In this document: one piece after another, positions 35,801 through 45,057 of the stretch
Layout of the letters: every line of letters starts with the position of its first letter
Numbering within the stretch: the stretch's first letter is position 1
NCBI GenBank assembly: GCA_030427805.1
Contig: JAUICP010000001.1
Location: forward strand, 558,001 to 622,000
From: Bdellovibrionia bacterium
GTDB lineage: Bacteria; Bdellovibrionota; Bdellovibrionia; Bdellovibrionales; JAGQZY01
Direction: 5' to 3'
Length of the DNA: 64,000 nucleotides
Program-made: the position numbers and the translations under genes
The notes under the pieces: model-generated
Told to the model about the DNA's origin: nothing
Seen by the model: only the letters and a program-made list of their open reading frames with translations
Database searches by the model: none

Positions 35801-38785
35801 GAATTTGATATTAAGGAAATCCATCAGGGTGGTTTGAATTTCAGATACTTTGGTGTAAATAATTTTGAAATTCACCAGGGGGCAACCTCAATTCCTGTGG
35901 ACTGGTCGACGAAAGAGCTAAAAGTCGTCTTGAAACATGATAAAAAATTTGAACCTGGTAAGAAGGCTGTTTTCAAAGTTGAAATTAAAGATCAAGATGG
36001 AAAACTTATACAGTCCGAATTTAGTATAAATTCGTTTGATAAGTCGCTCGAATATTATCAAAAGTATGGATCGCCTTGGACAAGCCGATTCTACAGTAAT
36101 ACTCAATACTCTCGCGACATTAGACAGGCGGCGCTCAGTGCGAGCGGTCATGACTTAGTTAGAAAATTACGTCTTTACGAGATTTTACGACGATCAAAAA
36201 ACCGATTCATTCCGAAGGCATTTCCGAGCTCCTATTTTTCTGAGCTATCAAATCCGAGACGATCTAGAAGCCGAAGAGGAGGCTATTTTGCGGACGCAGA
36301 TGAATCCGACCTAGTCGCCAGTGAAGGTGTTGCAATGGAAGCGCAAGCCAATTTCGCACCTCAAGCGGACAAAGAACTGTCTGAAAGTAAAATAGGAGCA
36401 AGTAAGAAAGCTCGACCCAAAAAGAAAGAAGCTCCCTCTGATGATGTGGTTGGAGATGACGGAACTGGTACCGGCAATGTGAGTCCTCGCTCGGATTTTA
36501 GAGAAACGGCTTTCTTTCATACACAAGGTCTGGCTAAAAAAGGCCAGGGCCAATATAGCACCCAGCTTCCCGAACGACTCACGACTTGGAAGAATAGAGC
36601 AATAGCTCATACCCGCGATTTGAAGTTGGGATTCGTTGAGACAGAGTACTTTACACAAAAAGATGTAATGATTCGAGTTGAACTTCCACGTTTTGTTAGG
36701 GAGTTCGATCGTATGAGAGTGAGCCTCATCATTGATAAATTGACAACAGCTAAAGTGAGTGGGGATGCAAAAATTAAAGTGGAGATCAACGGTAAGTCGG
36801 TGGTTAAAAGGTTAAATCAACCAGCATCGAAAGAATTTAATCTCGACAAAAATCAGCAAATTACCCTCAATTGGGAGCTTGAGATCCCTCCCGAATTAGG
36901 CGAGATGAAGGTGACAGCGAGTTTCAATGCTGGAAAATACAAGGATGCCGAGGTTAAAACCATTCCTATTTTACCTGCGCGTGAGAGAGTTGTTGATAGT
37001 ATCATGGCTTTCTTTTCGGGTGATGAATCCAAGAGCCTCAAACTTAATGCCCTTAAAAGCGCAAAGGGTAACACGGTTGAAAGTCTGCATTTAAGTATTG
37101 AGCCTCAACTCGCAACAAATCTTTTAGAGGCGATTCCCTCTTTGATTAATTATCCTTACGAGTGTACAGAACAACTTCTTAATAAGTTCGTTCCTCTAAG
37201 TGCTGTTAAGTCTTTGTTTGATGGCAACCCCGAGCTATCAAAAGTAATGGAGACCAAAGAGGATCGGAATTCAATACTTCCTCCTTGGGAGCAAAATGAC
37301 CCGAGAAGACTTATCGAAATGATGGAGACCCCGTGGGTTCACGCTTCTAAAGGGCACCCGACGAGTTCTGTTGTTGGGTTGTTTAAGCCGAGTCGAGTAA
37401 AAAAGAATTTTGATCGCGTCCGTTCAGAGTTGAAAAGTCGACAGCTTTCTAATGGTGCGTTTGTGTGGTTTCCAGGGGGGCGTGAGGATCTCTACATAAC
37501 ATTGTATGTACTCGATAGTCTGTCTATGGCTCAGTTGTACGGTTATCAAGTGGATCGAAGAATGGTGCAGCGAGCCTTTCGCTTTGTCTTTTCGGAACTC
37601 GATAAAATGAATGACTGGGCTAAGAAAAACGATTTACGAAAACAGTCTCTCAGTTTGTATTCGGCATATATCGTCAGTGCATTTCCGAAGTCTTGGACTG
37701 AATCATTCAAAGGATGGAAGCGTGCACTTAAAGTTTTAAAGCAAGCTAAGAAAAAATATGTCGCGCTTACAAAATACTCAAGAGCAATGGGTGCTTTAGC
37801 TTTATATAGGTTAGGTGAGAAAGAGACCGGCGAGCAATGGTTACGTACGTTATTAAAAAATTCCGAATACGACGCACTATCGGGTCGGCATTGGGCGCCA
37901 GATCCCCAAGCGTGGTTGTGGTATGCAGATACGATCGAGATGCACTCATTTATACTGCGAGCACTCAGTGAGATGAAAATCGATCAAAAATCTGCTGGTG
38001 AACTCGTTCAATGGCTTTTATTTAATAAAAAAGGGAATGAGTGGAAGTCGACAAAGACTTCAGCCGCGGCGATTACCGCAATGATATATTATCTTAAGTC
38101 GATCAATGCTCTGTCGGGTAAGCAAGTCTACAAGGTCAATTGGGCCGGTAAAAAGAAAACCTTTGAAATCCCGAATTTAAGCGCTTCCACAGAAAAGCGT
38201 TATGGTTGGTCCGTGGAGGGGAAGGAAGCGGATGCGATAGAGCCTGAGATAAAAATAGAAAAAACTGGTTCGGGATTGGCTTTTGCCAGTTTAACTCGAA
38301 TTTCCAGTGTGGTGGATATTGATGAGGGTTCAAGCCAGGGTCCTTTGCAGATGAAGAGAACTTTTTACAAGAAAGTGAAAAAGAAAAAAGGTCACGAGTT
38401 AGTTCCCTTGAAAAAAGGTTCCACTGTCAATGTCGGCGACGTCATAGTCTCGGAACTAAAAATCAAAGCTGGGTCAGAGTTAGAGTATGTTCATCTGCGA
38501 GACCCAAGGGGTGCTGGTTTTGAATCTGAAGTTCTAAGGAGTGGTTGGACCTGGTCGAGAATGGGCGGCAGAGGATGGTCAGGAGTCAGCCGATATCAAG
38601 AGCCCAGGGATAGTTTGATGAACTTTTTCATGAGTTACATTCCGAAAGGGAGATATCGCATCCGTCATGAATTAAGAGCCGTAACGCCGGGCGTCTACAG
38701 TCTTGGGCCTGCGAGAATCCAATCTATGTACTCACCTGACTTCGGAGCATTTACTTCAAGTTATAAAATCGAGATAAAGCCATAG
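32825..38785 (+). CDS. Bacterial alpha-2-macroglobulin, thioester type
   Basis: The protein has 1,986 residues from an ATG at 32825 (TAGGAAAG just upstream). A Sec signal peptide without lipobox is followed by a short TPR-like N-terminus (residues 20-90), then many macroglobulin beta domains, a low-complexity Lys/Ala/Asp/Gly stretch near 1190-1220 that may be the bait region, and AFFHTQ plus LPERLTTW. The thioester motif CTEQ, in YPYECTEQLL near residue 1446, is intact. An alpha-toroid and a receptor-like domain end the protein. Such proteins trap proteases in the periplasm. Most bacterial copies are lipoproteins next to pbpC; this one has neither feature. Confidence 0.9.
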   Translation: MKLFFLFCSLFISSVAFSSNLDYAAKLFKEGSYKEATSVYQNLEKSLDGEDRQIATYRVIESLALQGKVEDAYKRVLTYKGAKTDKWKSLFLLLRADLAGFYYNRTRYNNSAPIKSKRISFTQYNNDQWKLETLGIYLQIWKRSKAIAKVNIKKTEPVVNTKDRDLTKITSLFDYYIHKFSRFLKVLGANDYNLRQKLKSLDSLKKALAKNKQPGIKDEANNSLLNVLSHGQNFRANRKVASQLWGIDIVELAVNGVADYGGKSELKKLETFIRRSNLFKGSQDLSDMGVALRANIFKRLADSYEQKGALDKVVSLCEKVVKSKRKNKGRDICFALYSEVTFPELELSSVFTNDSLREPISLRVRNVDSVHFRVYEIPTNDILNSYNDKKDEIFDSIRRSRSGKDFYKKYEIVDQFTYSPKYKEKYKRENFNVSTSKKLKPGLYYIVASRDKKFEEENSSLLTGTYLSISDIVVVGSAGLQQAESVFYSNFYKDGRVNGPVVNSFVFDGLSGNAVSGAEVFGLIRKERSNDVQTYVRTTNEIGLTQYATGILRPKDDYVYYDLVARKGVSLSYLRYEDYFASRVKPRVVLFSEIDRPIYRPSQKLILKVYGFEHAPNTYVPLNAKNSITVNFSDANGEKIEEKKLKLNSFGTTTAEFSIPTGRALGSYSLRISTSAFGEDFSTYRTVPVEEYKRPEFEVKIDEGKGEWKSGQKVTITGAAKYYFGGNVPGAKINYTVYEQTYRPYWGYYFGGYNRTEVLNGQVQTNQSGTFEIPFKPKKSKESKQYTVEIEARDSGGRTIKASKNFLVGTQDFFIGFNSKQGFFTTEDDVQVEMKLSNINGQPVSALGEMKLEKLIEDNKPMEGNWQQLLMDWKKVVFVKKENVKVGAKGVRNIHFGNLSPGAYRISATFKSKGSKNIEARFPFIVSSKNGDLGGWHFQSIVLTQRTSYKPGERLRVLYGDNRLKSGKWYQLWYGDFLVQQGFEKKGKTSLYEFDIKEIHQGGLNFRYFGVNNFEIHQGATSIPVDWSTKELKVVLKHDKKFEPGKKAVFKVEIKDQDGKLIQSEFSINSFDKSLEYYQKYGSPWTSRFYSNTQYSRDIRQAALSASGHDLVRKLRLYEILRRSKNRFIPKAFPSSYFSELSNPRRSRSRRGGYFADADESDLVASEGVAMEAQANFAPQADKELSESKIGASKKARPKKKEAPSDDVVGDDGTGTGNVSPRSDFRETAFFHTQGLAKKGQGQYSTQLPERLTTWKNRAIAHTRDLKLGFVETEYFTQKDVMIRVELPRFVREFDRMRVSLIIDKLTTAKVSGDAKIKVEINGKSVVKRLNQPASKEFNLDKNQQITLNWELEIPPELGEMKVTASFNAGKYKDAEVKTIPILPARERVVDSIMAFFSGDESKSLKLNALKSAKGNTVESLHLSIEPQLATNLLEAIPSLINYPYECTEQLLNKFVPLSAVKSLFDGNPELSKVMETKEDRNSILPPWEQNDPRRLIEMMETPWVHASKGHPTSSVVGLFKPSRVKKNFDRVRSELKSRQLSNGAFVWFPGGREDLYITLYVLDSLSMAQLYGYQVDRRMVQRAFRFVFSELDKMNDWAKKNDLRKQSLSLYSAYIVSAFPKSWTESFKGWKRALKVLKQAKKKYVALTKYSRAMGALALYRLGEKETGEQWLRTLLKNSEYDALSGRHWAPDPQAWLWYADTIEMHSFILRALSEMKIDQKSAGELVQWLLFNKKGNEWKSTKTSAAAITAMIYYLKSINALSGKQVYKVNWAGKKKTFEIPNLSASTEKRYGWSVEGKEADAIEPEIKIEKTGSGLAFASLTRISSVVDIDEGSSQGPLQMKRTFYKKVKKKKGHELVPLKKGSTVNVGDVIVSELKIKAGSELEYVHLRDPRGAGFESEVLRSGWTWSRMGGRGWSGVSRYQEPRDSLMNFFMSYIPKGRYRIRHELRAVTPGVYSLGPARIQSMYSPDFGAFTSSYKIEIKP

Positions 38786-38875
38786 ATTGGGCTCTAATAG
38801 CGCTAAAACAGTTGCTTCATTGCTGGAATGAGTCTATCAATCCAGAATAGAGCCTAATTTTTTAGGGAGATTAGA

Positions 38876-39721
38876 TTGTTAAAGCCCATTGAGCAGCTAA
38901 AAGATCGCCTCAAAACGATTGAGTCATGGATAAAACTCAATCGTCATCGAATTAAGAAATTTAGACCGAAGGTTTCATTTCGAATCGAGAAGGGTGATTA
39001 CCTTGTTAAAACCGCTGAGAGTCCGGCGGAACTAGAGAGTTGTCTGCGCCTAAGATACCAGGTTTTCATGTCTGAGTTGCTCAAGAAATCCAGCGAAGAG
39101 GGTGTCGATGTCGACAAAATGGATCTTCGCTGTGATCACATCATGATTATTCACAAAGAATCAAATGAGGTTGTTGGTACATACAGAGTGGCTTCAAGTA
39201 TTCACACCGATGTTTTCTACTCACAAGGCGAATTTGATCTTAGTGAATTATTGTCTCGTCCGGGAAATAAGCTAGAGCTGGGTCGTGCTTGTATTGGTAA
39301 AGATCACCGAAATGGCCAAGTGATGCAGCTTCTTTGGCGAGGAGTTTCTGCCTACTTTAAAGCGACCAGTGCTCAATATTTGTTTGGTTGTACAAGTGTA
39401 AAAACAATGGACCCAAGTATTACGGCCCAAATGTGTGCCTACTTCAAAGAAAAAGCCTGGGTTGCCGACAATTATACGATTCTTCCCACCAAAAAATTTA
39501 GGTTTAAAGAGCTGTCGCCACTTTTAGATTCAGAAATAGAAGTGACAAAGGAAGCTAAGGATTTAATTCCTCCTTTATTCATTTCATATATCAGAGCTGG
39601 AGCTAAAGCTTGTATTCCTCCTGCGATCGACAAAGATTTTCGTTGTGTGGATTTTTTAACCATATTAAATTTAGAAGAACTGAGTCCTGCACACGCACGA
39701 AAGTTTATCGGTGATGCTTGA
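38876..39721 (+). CDS. OlsB-like N-acyltransferase (ornithine lipid synthesis, GNAT fold)
   Basis: The protein has 281 residues from a TTG at 38876 with AGGGAG six bases upstream. The pattern LRYQVFMSEL, the acidic CDHIMII, VVGTYRVA and LELGRACIGKDHRNGQVMQLL, and a final DFRCVDFLTIL is that of OlsB and related acyl-ACP N-acyltransferases. The enzyme joins a 3-hydroxy fatty acid to ornithine, making lyso-ornithine lipid. It overlaps the PlsC/OlsA-like gene, which would add the second acyl chain, by 8 bp, so the pair makes a phosphorus-free membrane lipid. Confidence 0.8.
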   Translation: MLKPIEQLKDRLKTIESWIKLNRHRIKKFRPKVSFRIEKGDYLVKTAESPAELESCLRLRYQVFMSELLKKSSEEGVDVDKMDLRCDHIMIIHKESNEVVGTYRVASSIHTDVFYSQGEFDLSELLSRPGNKLELGRACIGKDHRNGQVMQLLWRGVSAYFKATSAQYLFGCTSVKTMDPSITAQMCAYFKEKAWVADNYTILPTKKFRFKELSPLLDSEIEVTKEAKDLIPPLFISYIRAGAKACIPPAIDKDFRCVDFLTILNLEELSPAHARKFIGDA

Positions 39722-40583
39722 AATTGGAAAACCTCAAAATGTTCTTAATGTCACAGGTATTGTTGGTAAATTTCTAGCATCGAGCTTTTTTGCCAGCAAA
39801 AAATTATCGGATGATATTCAAAAAAGACGCTACTACGTCAACAATACTTCACAGGCGAGCTCAAAAATAATTGATCAGTTGAATTTCGATGTGAAGATCA
39901 CAAAAAGTAGAGAAGACCTTTTTAAGGATCAAACCTATTTTGTGGTTAGCAACCACATGTCCTATCTCGATATTCTCGTTATGGCGCGAGTGATTCCATC
40001 TGTTTTTGTGACTTCAAACGAAATCAAAGAAACCTTTTTATTAGGCGATATTTGTGAGGCCGGCGGGAGTCTTTTTATCGAGCGCAGAAATAAAAAGCGT
40101 TTGGCAGAAGACGTGAAGATGATCGGCAGTGTGATGAATGAGGGGTTTAACCTCGTCGTATACCCAGAAGGGACGACCGGGGATGGGAACACGGTTCTTC
40201 CCTTTAAACGGGGACTATTTGCAACGGCTATTAATATTGGGAAGCCCGTTTTACCAGCCTGTATTAAGTATAAGAAGATTAACGGTGTTGAGCTTAATGA
40301 CTCTAACCGAGATCTAATTTGTTGGTACGGGGAGATGACATTCTTGCCCCACTTTTTGGGCCTTAGAAGGCTTGAGAGTGTAGAGGTGGAAATCGATTTT
40401 CTCGATCCCATTGATCCGAAAGAAGTAAACGACCGCGGTCAACTCTGTGAGCGTTCGAGAAATCAGATTCTCGAGTGCTACCATGCAAATGGATTTGGTG
40501 ACCCTAATGCCGAAATTAAGCCTGAGATAATGGCTAGAGTTCCGAGTTCTTTTCAGCAAGCTGCTGCAAATCGAGTTAAATAA
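39714..40583 (+). CDS. OlsA/PlsC-like 1-acyltransferase
   Basis: The protein has 289 residues; ATG 39714 is taken, GTG 39711 is equally placed. Acyltransferase motif I is NHMSYLDIL (H-X4-D), and motif III is YPEGTTGDG followed by PFKRGLFATA and KPVLPACIKY. The family transfers an acyl chain from acyl-ACP to a hydroxyl, here probably lyso-ornithine lipid, given the coupled OlsB-like gene. A lysophosphatidic acid acyltransferase (PlsC) role is the alternative. It acts at the inner membrane. It ends at a strong bidirectional terminator. Confidence 0.82.
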   Translation: MLEIGKPQNVLNVTGIVGKFLASSFFASKKLSDDIQKRRYYVNNTSQASSKIIDQLNFDVKITKSREDLFKDQTYFVVSNHMSYLDILVMARVIPSVFVTSNEIKETFLLGDICEAGGSLFIERRNKKRLAEDVKMIGSVMNEGFNLVVYPEGTTGDGNTVLPFKRGLFATAINIGKPVLPACIKYKKINGVELNDSNRDLICWYGEMTFLPHFLGLRRLESVEVEIDFLDPIDPKEVNDRGQLCERSRNQILECYHANGFGDPNAEIKPEIMARVPSSFQQAAANRVK

Positions 40584-40615
40584 AAAAGGAAAGCTAAATC
40601 TAGCTTTCCTTTTTT
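40582..40615. terminator. Bidirectional terminator between olsA-like and OMP genes
   Basis: AAAAAAGGAAAGCTA (40582-40596) pairs perfectly with TAGCTTTCCTTTTTT (40601-40615) around a 4-base loop. A-rich and T-rich flanks on both sides let it serve the convergent genes on both strands. Confidence 0.88.
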
Positions 40616-40640
40616 GTTTTGTTCTATTTTTTAGTGTCAC

Positions 40641-41225
40641 TTAGAAGCCAACTCCGACCATAGCCTTAAAATAAAGACCATCAGTTTTGAACTTTGCGCC
40701 ACCATCGCCTTCGAGTTCACCCATTTGGTAACCAAGTTCTGCACCAACTGAGAAAAGGCCAAGTCCTGCACCGGCTTCGGCACCAACTGTAAAAGTCATA
40801 CCATCATCGTATTTACCCGTACCTGCACTTGCTCCATTTAAGCTGACTTTTGCTTCGGCAGACTCAGAAACACCAATCGTAGCAATGGGACCCGCATAGA
40901 TAAGCATATCAATGAGACGCTTATTGATGACTAAAGAAATTCGATCATAAGTAATATCAATTTCTGTATTGATGGCACCGATATTTGCGTCATTTTTCAT
41001 GCCGATCGTTTCATAACGAACTCCGAAACCAATCGGAACGAGCGGAAGCGACACAAGTACATCAGCTGTTATACCGCCGAGGCCTTTGACTTCAACTCCA
41101 CTTACATCATCAGAGTCTGTTGTTAATAAGCCGTAACCAGCACGAACTTCTAGAAGAGCTTGAGACTCTAGGCTAAAAATACTGATCGCAAAAACACTGA
41201 GTAGAATGAGACTAAACTTCTTCAT
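40641..41225 (-). CDS. Outer-membrane beta-barrel protein
   Basis: The protein has 194 residues. A signal peptide ends SLESQA, and the mature protein is a series of alternating hydrophobic/glycine strands (VRAGYGLLTT, IGFGVRYETIG, AEAGAGLGLFSVGAELGYQM) ending in VGVGF, whose final Phe is the barrel-insertion signal. It resembles small eight-stranded barrels of the OmpW/OmpA-type outer-membrane superfamily; the exact family is unclear. AAAGGAG lies 6 bases before the ATG. Confidence 0.78.
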   Translation of the reverse strand: MKKFSLILLSVFAISIFSLESQALLEVRAGYGLLTTDSDDVSGVEVKGLGGITADVLVSLPLVPIGFGVRYETIGMKNDANIGAINTEIDITYDRISLVINKRLIDMLIYAGPIATIGVSESAEAKVSLNGASAGTGKYDDGMTFTVGAEAGAGLGLFSVGAELGYQMGELEGDGGAKFKTDGLYFKAMVGVGF

Positions 41226-41355
41226 GGTTCACTCCTTTTTACGTTTAAACCATATATAGTTTAAAGATGAATTAGCTATTAGAGTAACGAAAGATTGCGA
41301 TTCTTAAGGACTTCTTTTTCAAAGTCTAGCTAGACTTTGATCCAAACTCGGAACC

Positions 41356-42462
41356 TTAGTTGGAATGGGCGATTAAATTGTTTAACTTGTCTTCAATTTG
41401 ACTCACTTCGATTCTATCCATGCAATTGAATTGATCACAGTCCTCTCTAAGGCAGGAGAGTGTTCCAGGGCATTTGATAACTTTTGGCTCAATATGATCT
41501 GCCCTTAATCCCTTCGGCCCCCATCTTTTATAACTTTGAACCTGCACAGGGCTGAAGATTCCAAGTGTGGGAATACCTGTTGATGCCGCCACATGAAGCA
41601 CTCCTGTTGATGGAGCCACGATGGCTTTAGCTTTTGCAATGACATCTATTAATTCGAGTCCATTTAGTTTTTCATTGAGCCATACAATGGATCGTGAGGA
41701 ATTTCCGAGTGCCTTCTTTATTGGTTCTATATATGGGCGATCGGTTTTAGTGCCCGTGATAATAACTTTATTGTTTTCAGAGAGCTTTTGTATGAGACGA
41801 GTATATTTTGTTGTCGACCAATTAAGGGCGGAACCTCCCATTCCTGGGTGGATAATTATGTAATTATTGGCAATTAAATCCCAAGAAGAAAGGAGCTCTG
41901 GGTTTTCTTTGGCCTTTAAGCTTAAACCATGTCCGAGGCTAACTCCGATTTGGTTCAGTTCTTTTTCGAGAAGGTTTTTGTCGCCAGAAATATAGCTGGG
42001 TCGATCGAATAGGTACCTTAATTCGTAGTTGTATTCTAGTTCGTGGAGTTTTGCCTGACTCCTCTTTTGTCGAAGTCCAAAATTATAAAATAGATAAGAA
42101 TGCCACTGGCTTTTACGCGTCACCCTTTTTTTAACCCCGGCTAAAAGAAGTAAAAGGCCAATCCACCAGGGAGCGTGAAAGACAATAGCCTCATCAAATT
42201 TTTCACTTTTAAGCCATTTTCGAAGACTCGAAAATTGGCGCCAGCTAAAGTCCTTTTCGACTTCTATAAACTTTCTTGAGGGTTCAGATCTTTGCACAGC
42301 CCAAGCCAAGCCTTTAGGAATCATCCATTGAGACTCCTTATCTTTATAGTCGACAGGAAGACTTAAAATAAGATCTCCCAGTCGATCCAAGCGAATGTAG
42401 AGACGTTTACTCGTATCTTGATTCATTGGTATTAGACTTAACCCGAAGCTGTTCCGGGTCAA
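41356..42462 (-). CDS. Glycosyltransferase family 9 (heptosyltransferase-like)
   Basis: The protein has 368 residues. A TTG at 42462 has AAGGAGAG five bases upstream; an ATG at 42426 is the other choice. RLDRLGDLILSLP, the N-terminal GT9 motif, is followed by the C-terminal domain with IIHPGMGGSALNW, ITGTKTDR and IVAPSTGVLHVAASTGIPTLG, the nucleotide-sugar site, and four late cysteines (KCPGTLSC, DCDQFNC). The enzyme likely adds a heptose or related sugar to the lipopolysaccharide core at the inner membrane. No other LPS gene is adjacent. Confidence 0.87.
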   Translation of the reverse strand: MTRNSFGLSLIPMNQDTSKRLYIRLDRLGDLILSLPVDYKDKESQWMIPKGLAWAVQRSEPSRKFIEVEKDFSWRQFSSLRKWLKSEKFDEAIVFHAPWWIGLLLLLAGVKKRVTRKSQWHSYLFYNFGLRQKRSQAKLHELEYNYELRYLFDRPSYISGDKNLLEKELNQIGVSLGHGLSLKAKENPELLSSWDLIANNYIIIHPGMGGSALNWSTTKYTRLIQKLSENNKVIITGTKTDRPYIEPIKKALGNSSRSIVWLNEKLNGLELIDVIAKAKAIVAPSTGVLHVAASTGIPTLGIFSPVQVQSYKRWGPKGLRADHIEPKVIKCPGTLSCLREDCDQFNCMDRIEVSQIEDKLNNLIAHSN

Positions 42463-42618
42463 GACTCTCTCCTTGGCATTTAGATCTCTTCATCTAGACC
42501 CATTTAGGACCGGAATCCTAGTGAAAAACATTTATAAGTACCTGAAAATACATGAATGTTAAGAAAAGATAAAGGTTTTAGAGTTTAGTTTTGCTGATTT
42601 TGGAGGCATATTATAGAT

Positions 42619-44058
42619 ATGCAGAACGTTTTCGATATCAAATTGAACCAATCATTAATTCGTCCATTAGCTTTGGCGGGAGTCCTTTTGCTCATGGCTG
42701 CTTGTTCTGGCCAGCCAGCTGAAGACATTGAAGACGTGCTTGATACTCCAATTCCAACTCCCAGTCCAACGGCAACTCCGACACCAATTTCAGGAACTTC
42801 AGTGGGAAAGACATGGGACAGTAGCGGTGATTTTTCAGAATTTAGTTTAACTCAAGCCCAAGTTTTAGGAAGCGGTTCAATTCAAGAGTCAGTTGCTGTT
42901 ATCGGAGAGAGTGGTCGAATTGATATTACGGATACGATTGATAACGGATCTTTTGTTACGGTCAATTTTAGAAATACTTATGTGGACCCAGTGATTATTT
43001 GTTTTGTCGCTACTAACAACGAGGGTGAACCTGTCGAGGTTCGCGCGCGTAATGTCGGATCGACCTCAGCAGAGCTCTTTTTAGAAGAAGACTCTGGTGG
43101 AGCTCATGCTACGGAAACGGTGGTTTACTTTGTCGTAGAAAAGGGCCGCCACGAGTTTTCTGACGGTACGATTATCGAAGCTGGGTCACATGTGACAGCT
43201 TCTTATCACAATGGTGTCAGCGGGTCATACGGTGGCGATGCTATTTCCTTTTCTGTTGCTTTTCCCGCAAGTCCGGCAGTTTTCAGCTCTTTAAATTCCT
43301 ATAATAATGGGGACTTTATGTCTTCGATTGCGTATCAGGCTAACACTTCTGGTTTTACACTTCAGCAAGAAGCAGCGGAGACCGGTAATGTTGCGGTTTC
43401 TGAGTCAGTTGCCTGGATGGCTGTTTCAAAAGGGAGTTCGAGTCTGCCTCTTGCGACCTTTGAGGTCGATGCGTCCTTGGATGGAAGTAATGACGGGCCC
43501 GATAATGGAACTCCCCATATTATTTCGTTTTCAAGTTTCTCTGCCAATCCTGATGTTATTGTCAAGCAATCGTCGGGTAACGGAAACAATGGTGGATGGG
43601 CCCGGGGAGAGGGCACTTGGAACACGACAGCTTTTAATGTTTATTCTGAAGAAGATCAGGTCAACGATGCAGAGCGATCTCATATCGACGAAGAATTTAG
43701 TTCATTTGCGCTTTCGCCAAATTCAGATGTCGGTGGTTACTTTTCTTCTGCCGAGGCATTGTCGCCAGAGATGGACTTGTCTGGAGTTATAGAGGTGCAA
43801 TCGACATCAGTGTCTTGGACAGAGTCGATTATGGCTGGTACGAGTCTTGTGGTTGAGTCGAGAATTTCGTTGGATGGGGGATCTAACTGGTCTTCATGGC
43901 TAACAGTCACTCAAGGTGGAAGTATTAACGGTCTCAGCCTGGGTACGGATGTCAGCAATGGTCTCTTACAGTTACGGGTTAGCTTTTCGACAAGTGACGA
44001 TGGTGTAACGGCTCGTCTCGATAGTTTGAATTTAAGTGTTATGACCAATATTCCCTAA
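42619..44058 (+). CDS. Lipoprotein with Pro/Thr-rich stalk and beta domains
   Basis: The protein has 479 residues with a lipoprotein signal ending LLMAAC (Cys29). A short stalk with repeated PTPSPTATPTP follows (about 45-60). The remaining 400 residues are beta-rich, with a region containing VTVNFRNTYVDPVIICFVAT, as in the H-type lectin-like or substrate-binding beta sandwiches of some secreted proteins, and a second region SGVIEVQSTSVSWTES. It is likely displayed on the surface. No enzyme motif seen. It has no close neighbour on its strand. Confidence 0.65.
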   Translation: MQNVFDIKLNQSLIRPLALAGVLLLMAACSGQPAEDIEDVLDTPIPTPSPTATPTPISGTSVGKTWDSSGDFSEFSLTQAQVLGSGSIQESVAVIGESGRIDITDTIDNGSFVTVNFRNTYVDPVIICFVATNNEGEPVEVRARNVGSTSAELFLEEDSGGAHATETVVYFVVEKGRHEFSDGTIIEAGSHVTASYHNGVSGSYGGDAISFSVAFPASPAVFSSLNSYNNGDFMSSIAYQANTSGFTLQQEAAETGNVAVSESVAWMAVSKGSSSLPLATFEVDASLDGSNDGPDNGTPHIISFSSFSANPDVIVKQSSGNGNNGGWARGEGTWNTTAFNVYSEEDQVNDAERSHIDEEFSSFALSPNSDVGGYFSSAEALSPEMDLSGVIEVQSTSVSWTESIMAGTSLVVESRISLDGGSNWSSWLTVTQGGSINGLSLGTDVSNGLLQLRVSFSTSDDGVTARLDSLNLSVMTNIP

Positions 44059-44061
44059 GTC

Positions 44062-45057
44062 TTAAGAAGCCTTCTCATAGGCCTCTTCATCCCTTGAAGG
44101 GTTGAGTTCAATGAGACTTTTCTCTTCAATCAAATGATTTCTAAGATTGGGAGCTGCTTTCGAATCTGATAATACCGAATCCGCGACCCTAATGCCTTTC
44201 CATTTATGGAAAGGAACGATCACACATAAGAGTCCAAGTGAGCTTAAGCCAATACTGGCAATGACCTGGAGGTTAATTGCTTCATCAAATAAGAAGTCAG
44301 CAGTAATAGCCGCTAGGGGAGAGTGAATTAGTATTCCACAGCTAATATAGTTGAGATTCTCCTTTTTAAGGAGAAAGGTGAAAAGAGCATGGCCAAGTAG
44401 GGTCGGAAAGATCGCAAGGGCGAGAAAGGCCCACCACGATTGGGCGCTGTTCTCGATGATGATATCGCCATTAAATAGAATGACAACGAACGAAATTAGA
44501 GCAGCTGTTGCATAGACTAAACTCACAAAAATTGAATTTGAAATGCTTCTTCGAGCGACTTTGCTGGCTCCCAAATAGATTGAAAAGCTGAGAGCTGCAA
44601 GAAGGGCATAGGCTGACCCAAGTAGTTGTTCTGATGACAGGTTGATATTACCTTCGAACAATACAAGCACACCGGCGAGGCCGAGGCCTATGGCTAAAAT
44701 ATGATTGAGTCTCAATCGTTCTTTTAAAAATACAAGTCCACCAGTTGCAGTTATTATTGGGTGAATCGAAAAGAGAATGGTCGCTTGAGCAACGGTTGTC
44801 ATTTGAATGGCATGTATAAAAAGGTCAAATGCGATAAATAAGCTGGTACCAGCCAGGAGTATACTCGGCCATTGTTTTTTTGTTATTTTCGAAAAGGCTC
44901 TGTAGGATCTGCCGTGGAGCAGAACTGGGACGAGTAGGAGAATGGTAAAGATGAGTCGCCAGAAGGTCGTAACGGTAGCAGTAGCCTCTGAAAAGCGGAT
45001 AATATTACCCAGCTGCGAAAAAATAAATATGGCGATTAAAAATAAAAATACGTTCAA
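44062..45057 (-). CDS. EamA/DMT-family transporter
   Basis: The protein has about 331 residues from a TTG at 45057 (GAGG six bases upstream; TTG 45072 and GTG 45069 are alternatives). Ten transmembrane helices in two EamA repeats are visible, with FWRLIFTILLLVP, ATILFSIHPIITATGGLVFL and LLGHALFTFLLKKENLN typical of drug/metabolite exporters. The C-terminal 40 residues are charged and cytoplasmic. The substrate is unknown. It converges on the lipoprotein gene (3 bp between stops). Confidence 0.85.
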   Translation of the reverse strand: MNVFLFLIAIFIFSQLGNIIRFSEATATVTTFWRLIFTILLLVPVLLHGRSYRAFSKITKKQWPSILLAGTSLFIAFDLFIHAIQMTTVAQATILFSIHPIITATGGLVFLKERLRLNHILAIGLGLAGVLVLFEGNINLSSEQLLGSAYALLAALSFSIYLGASKVARRSISNSIFVSLVYATAALISFVVILFNGDIIIENSAQSWWAFLALAIFPTLLGHALFTFLLKKENLNYISCGILIHSPLAAITADFLFDEAINLQVIASIGLSSLGLLCVIVPFHKWKGIRVADSVLSDSKAAPNLRNHLIEEKSLIELNPSRDEEAYEKAS

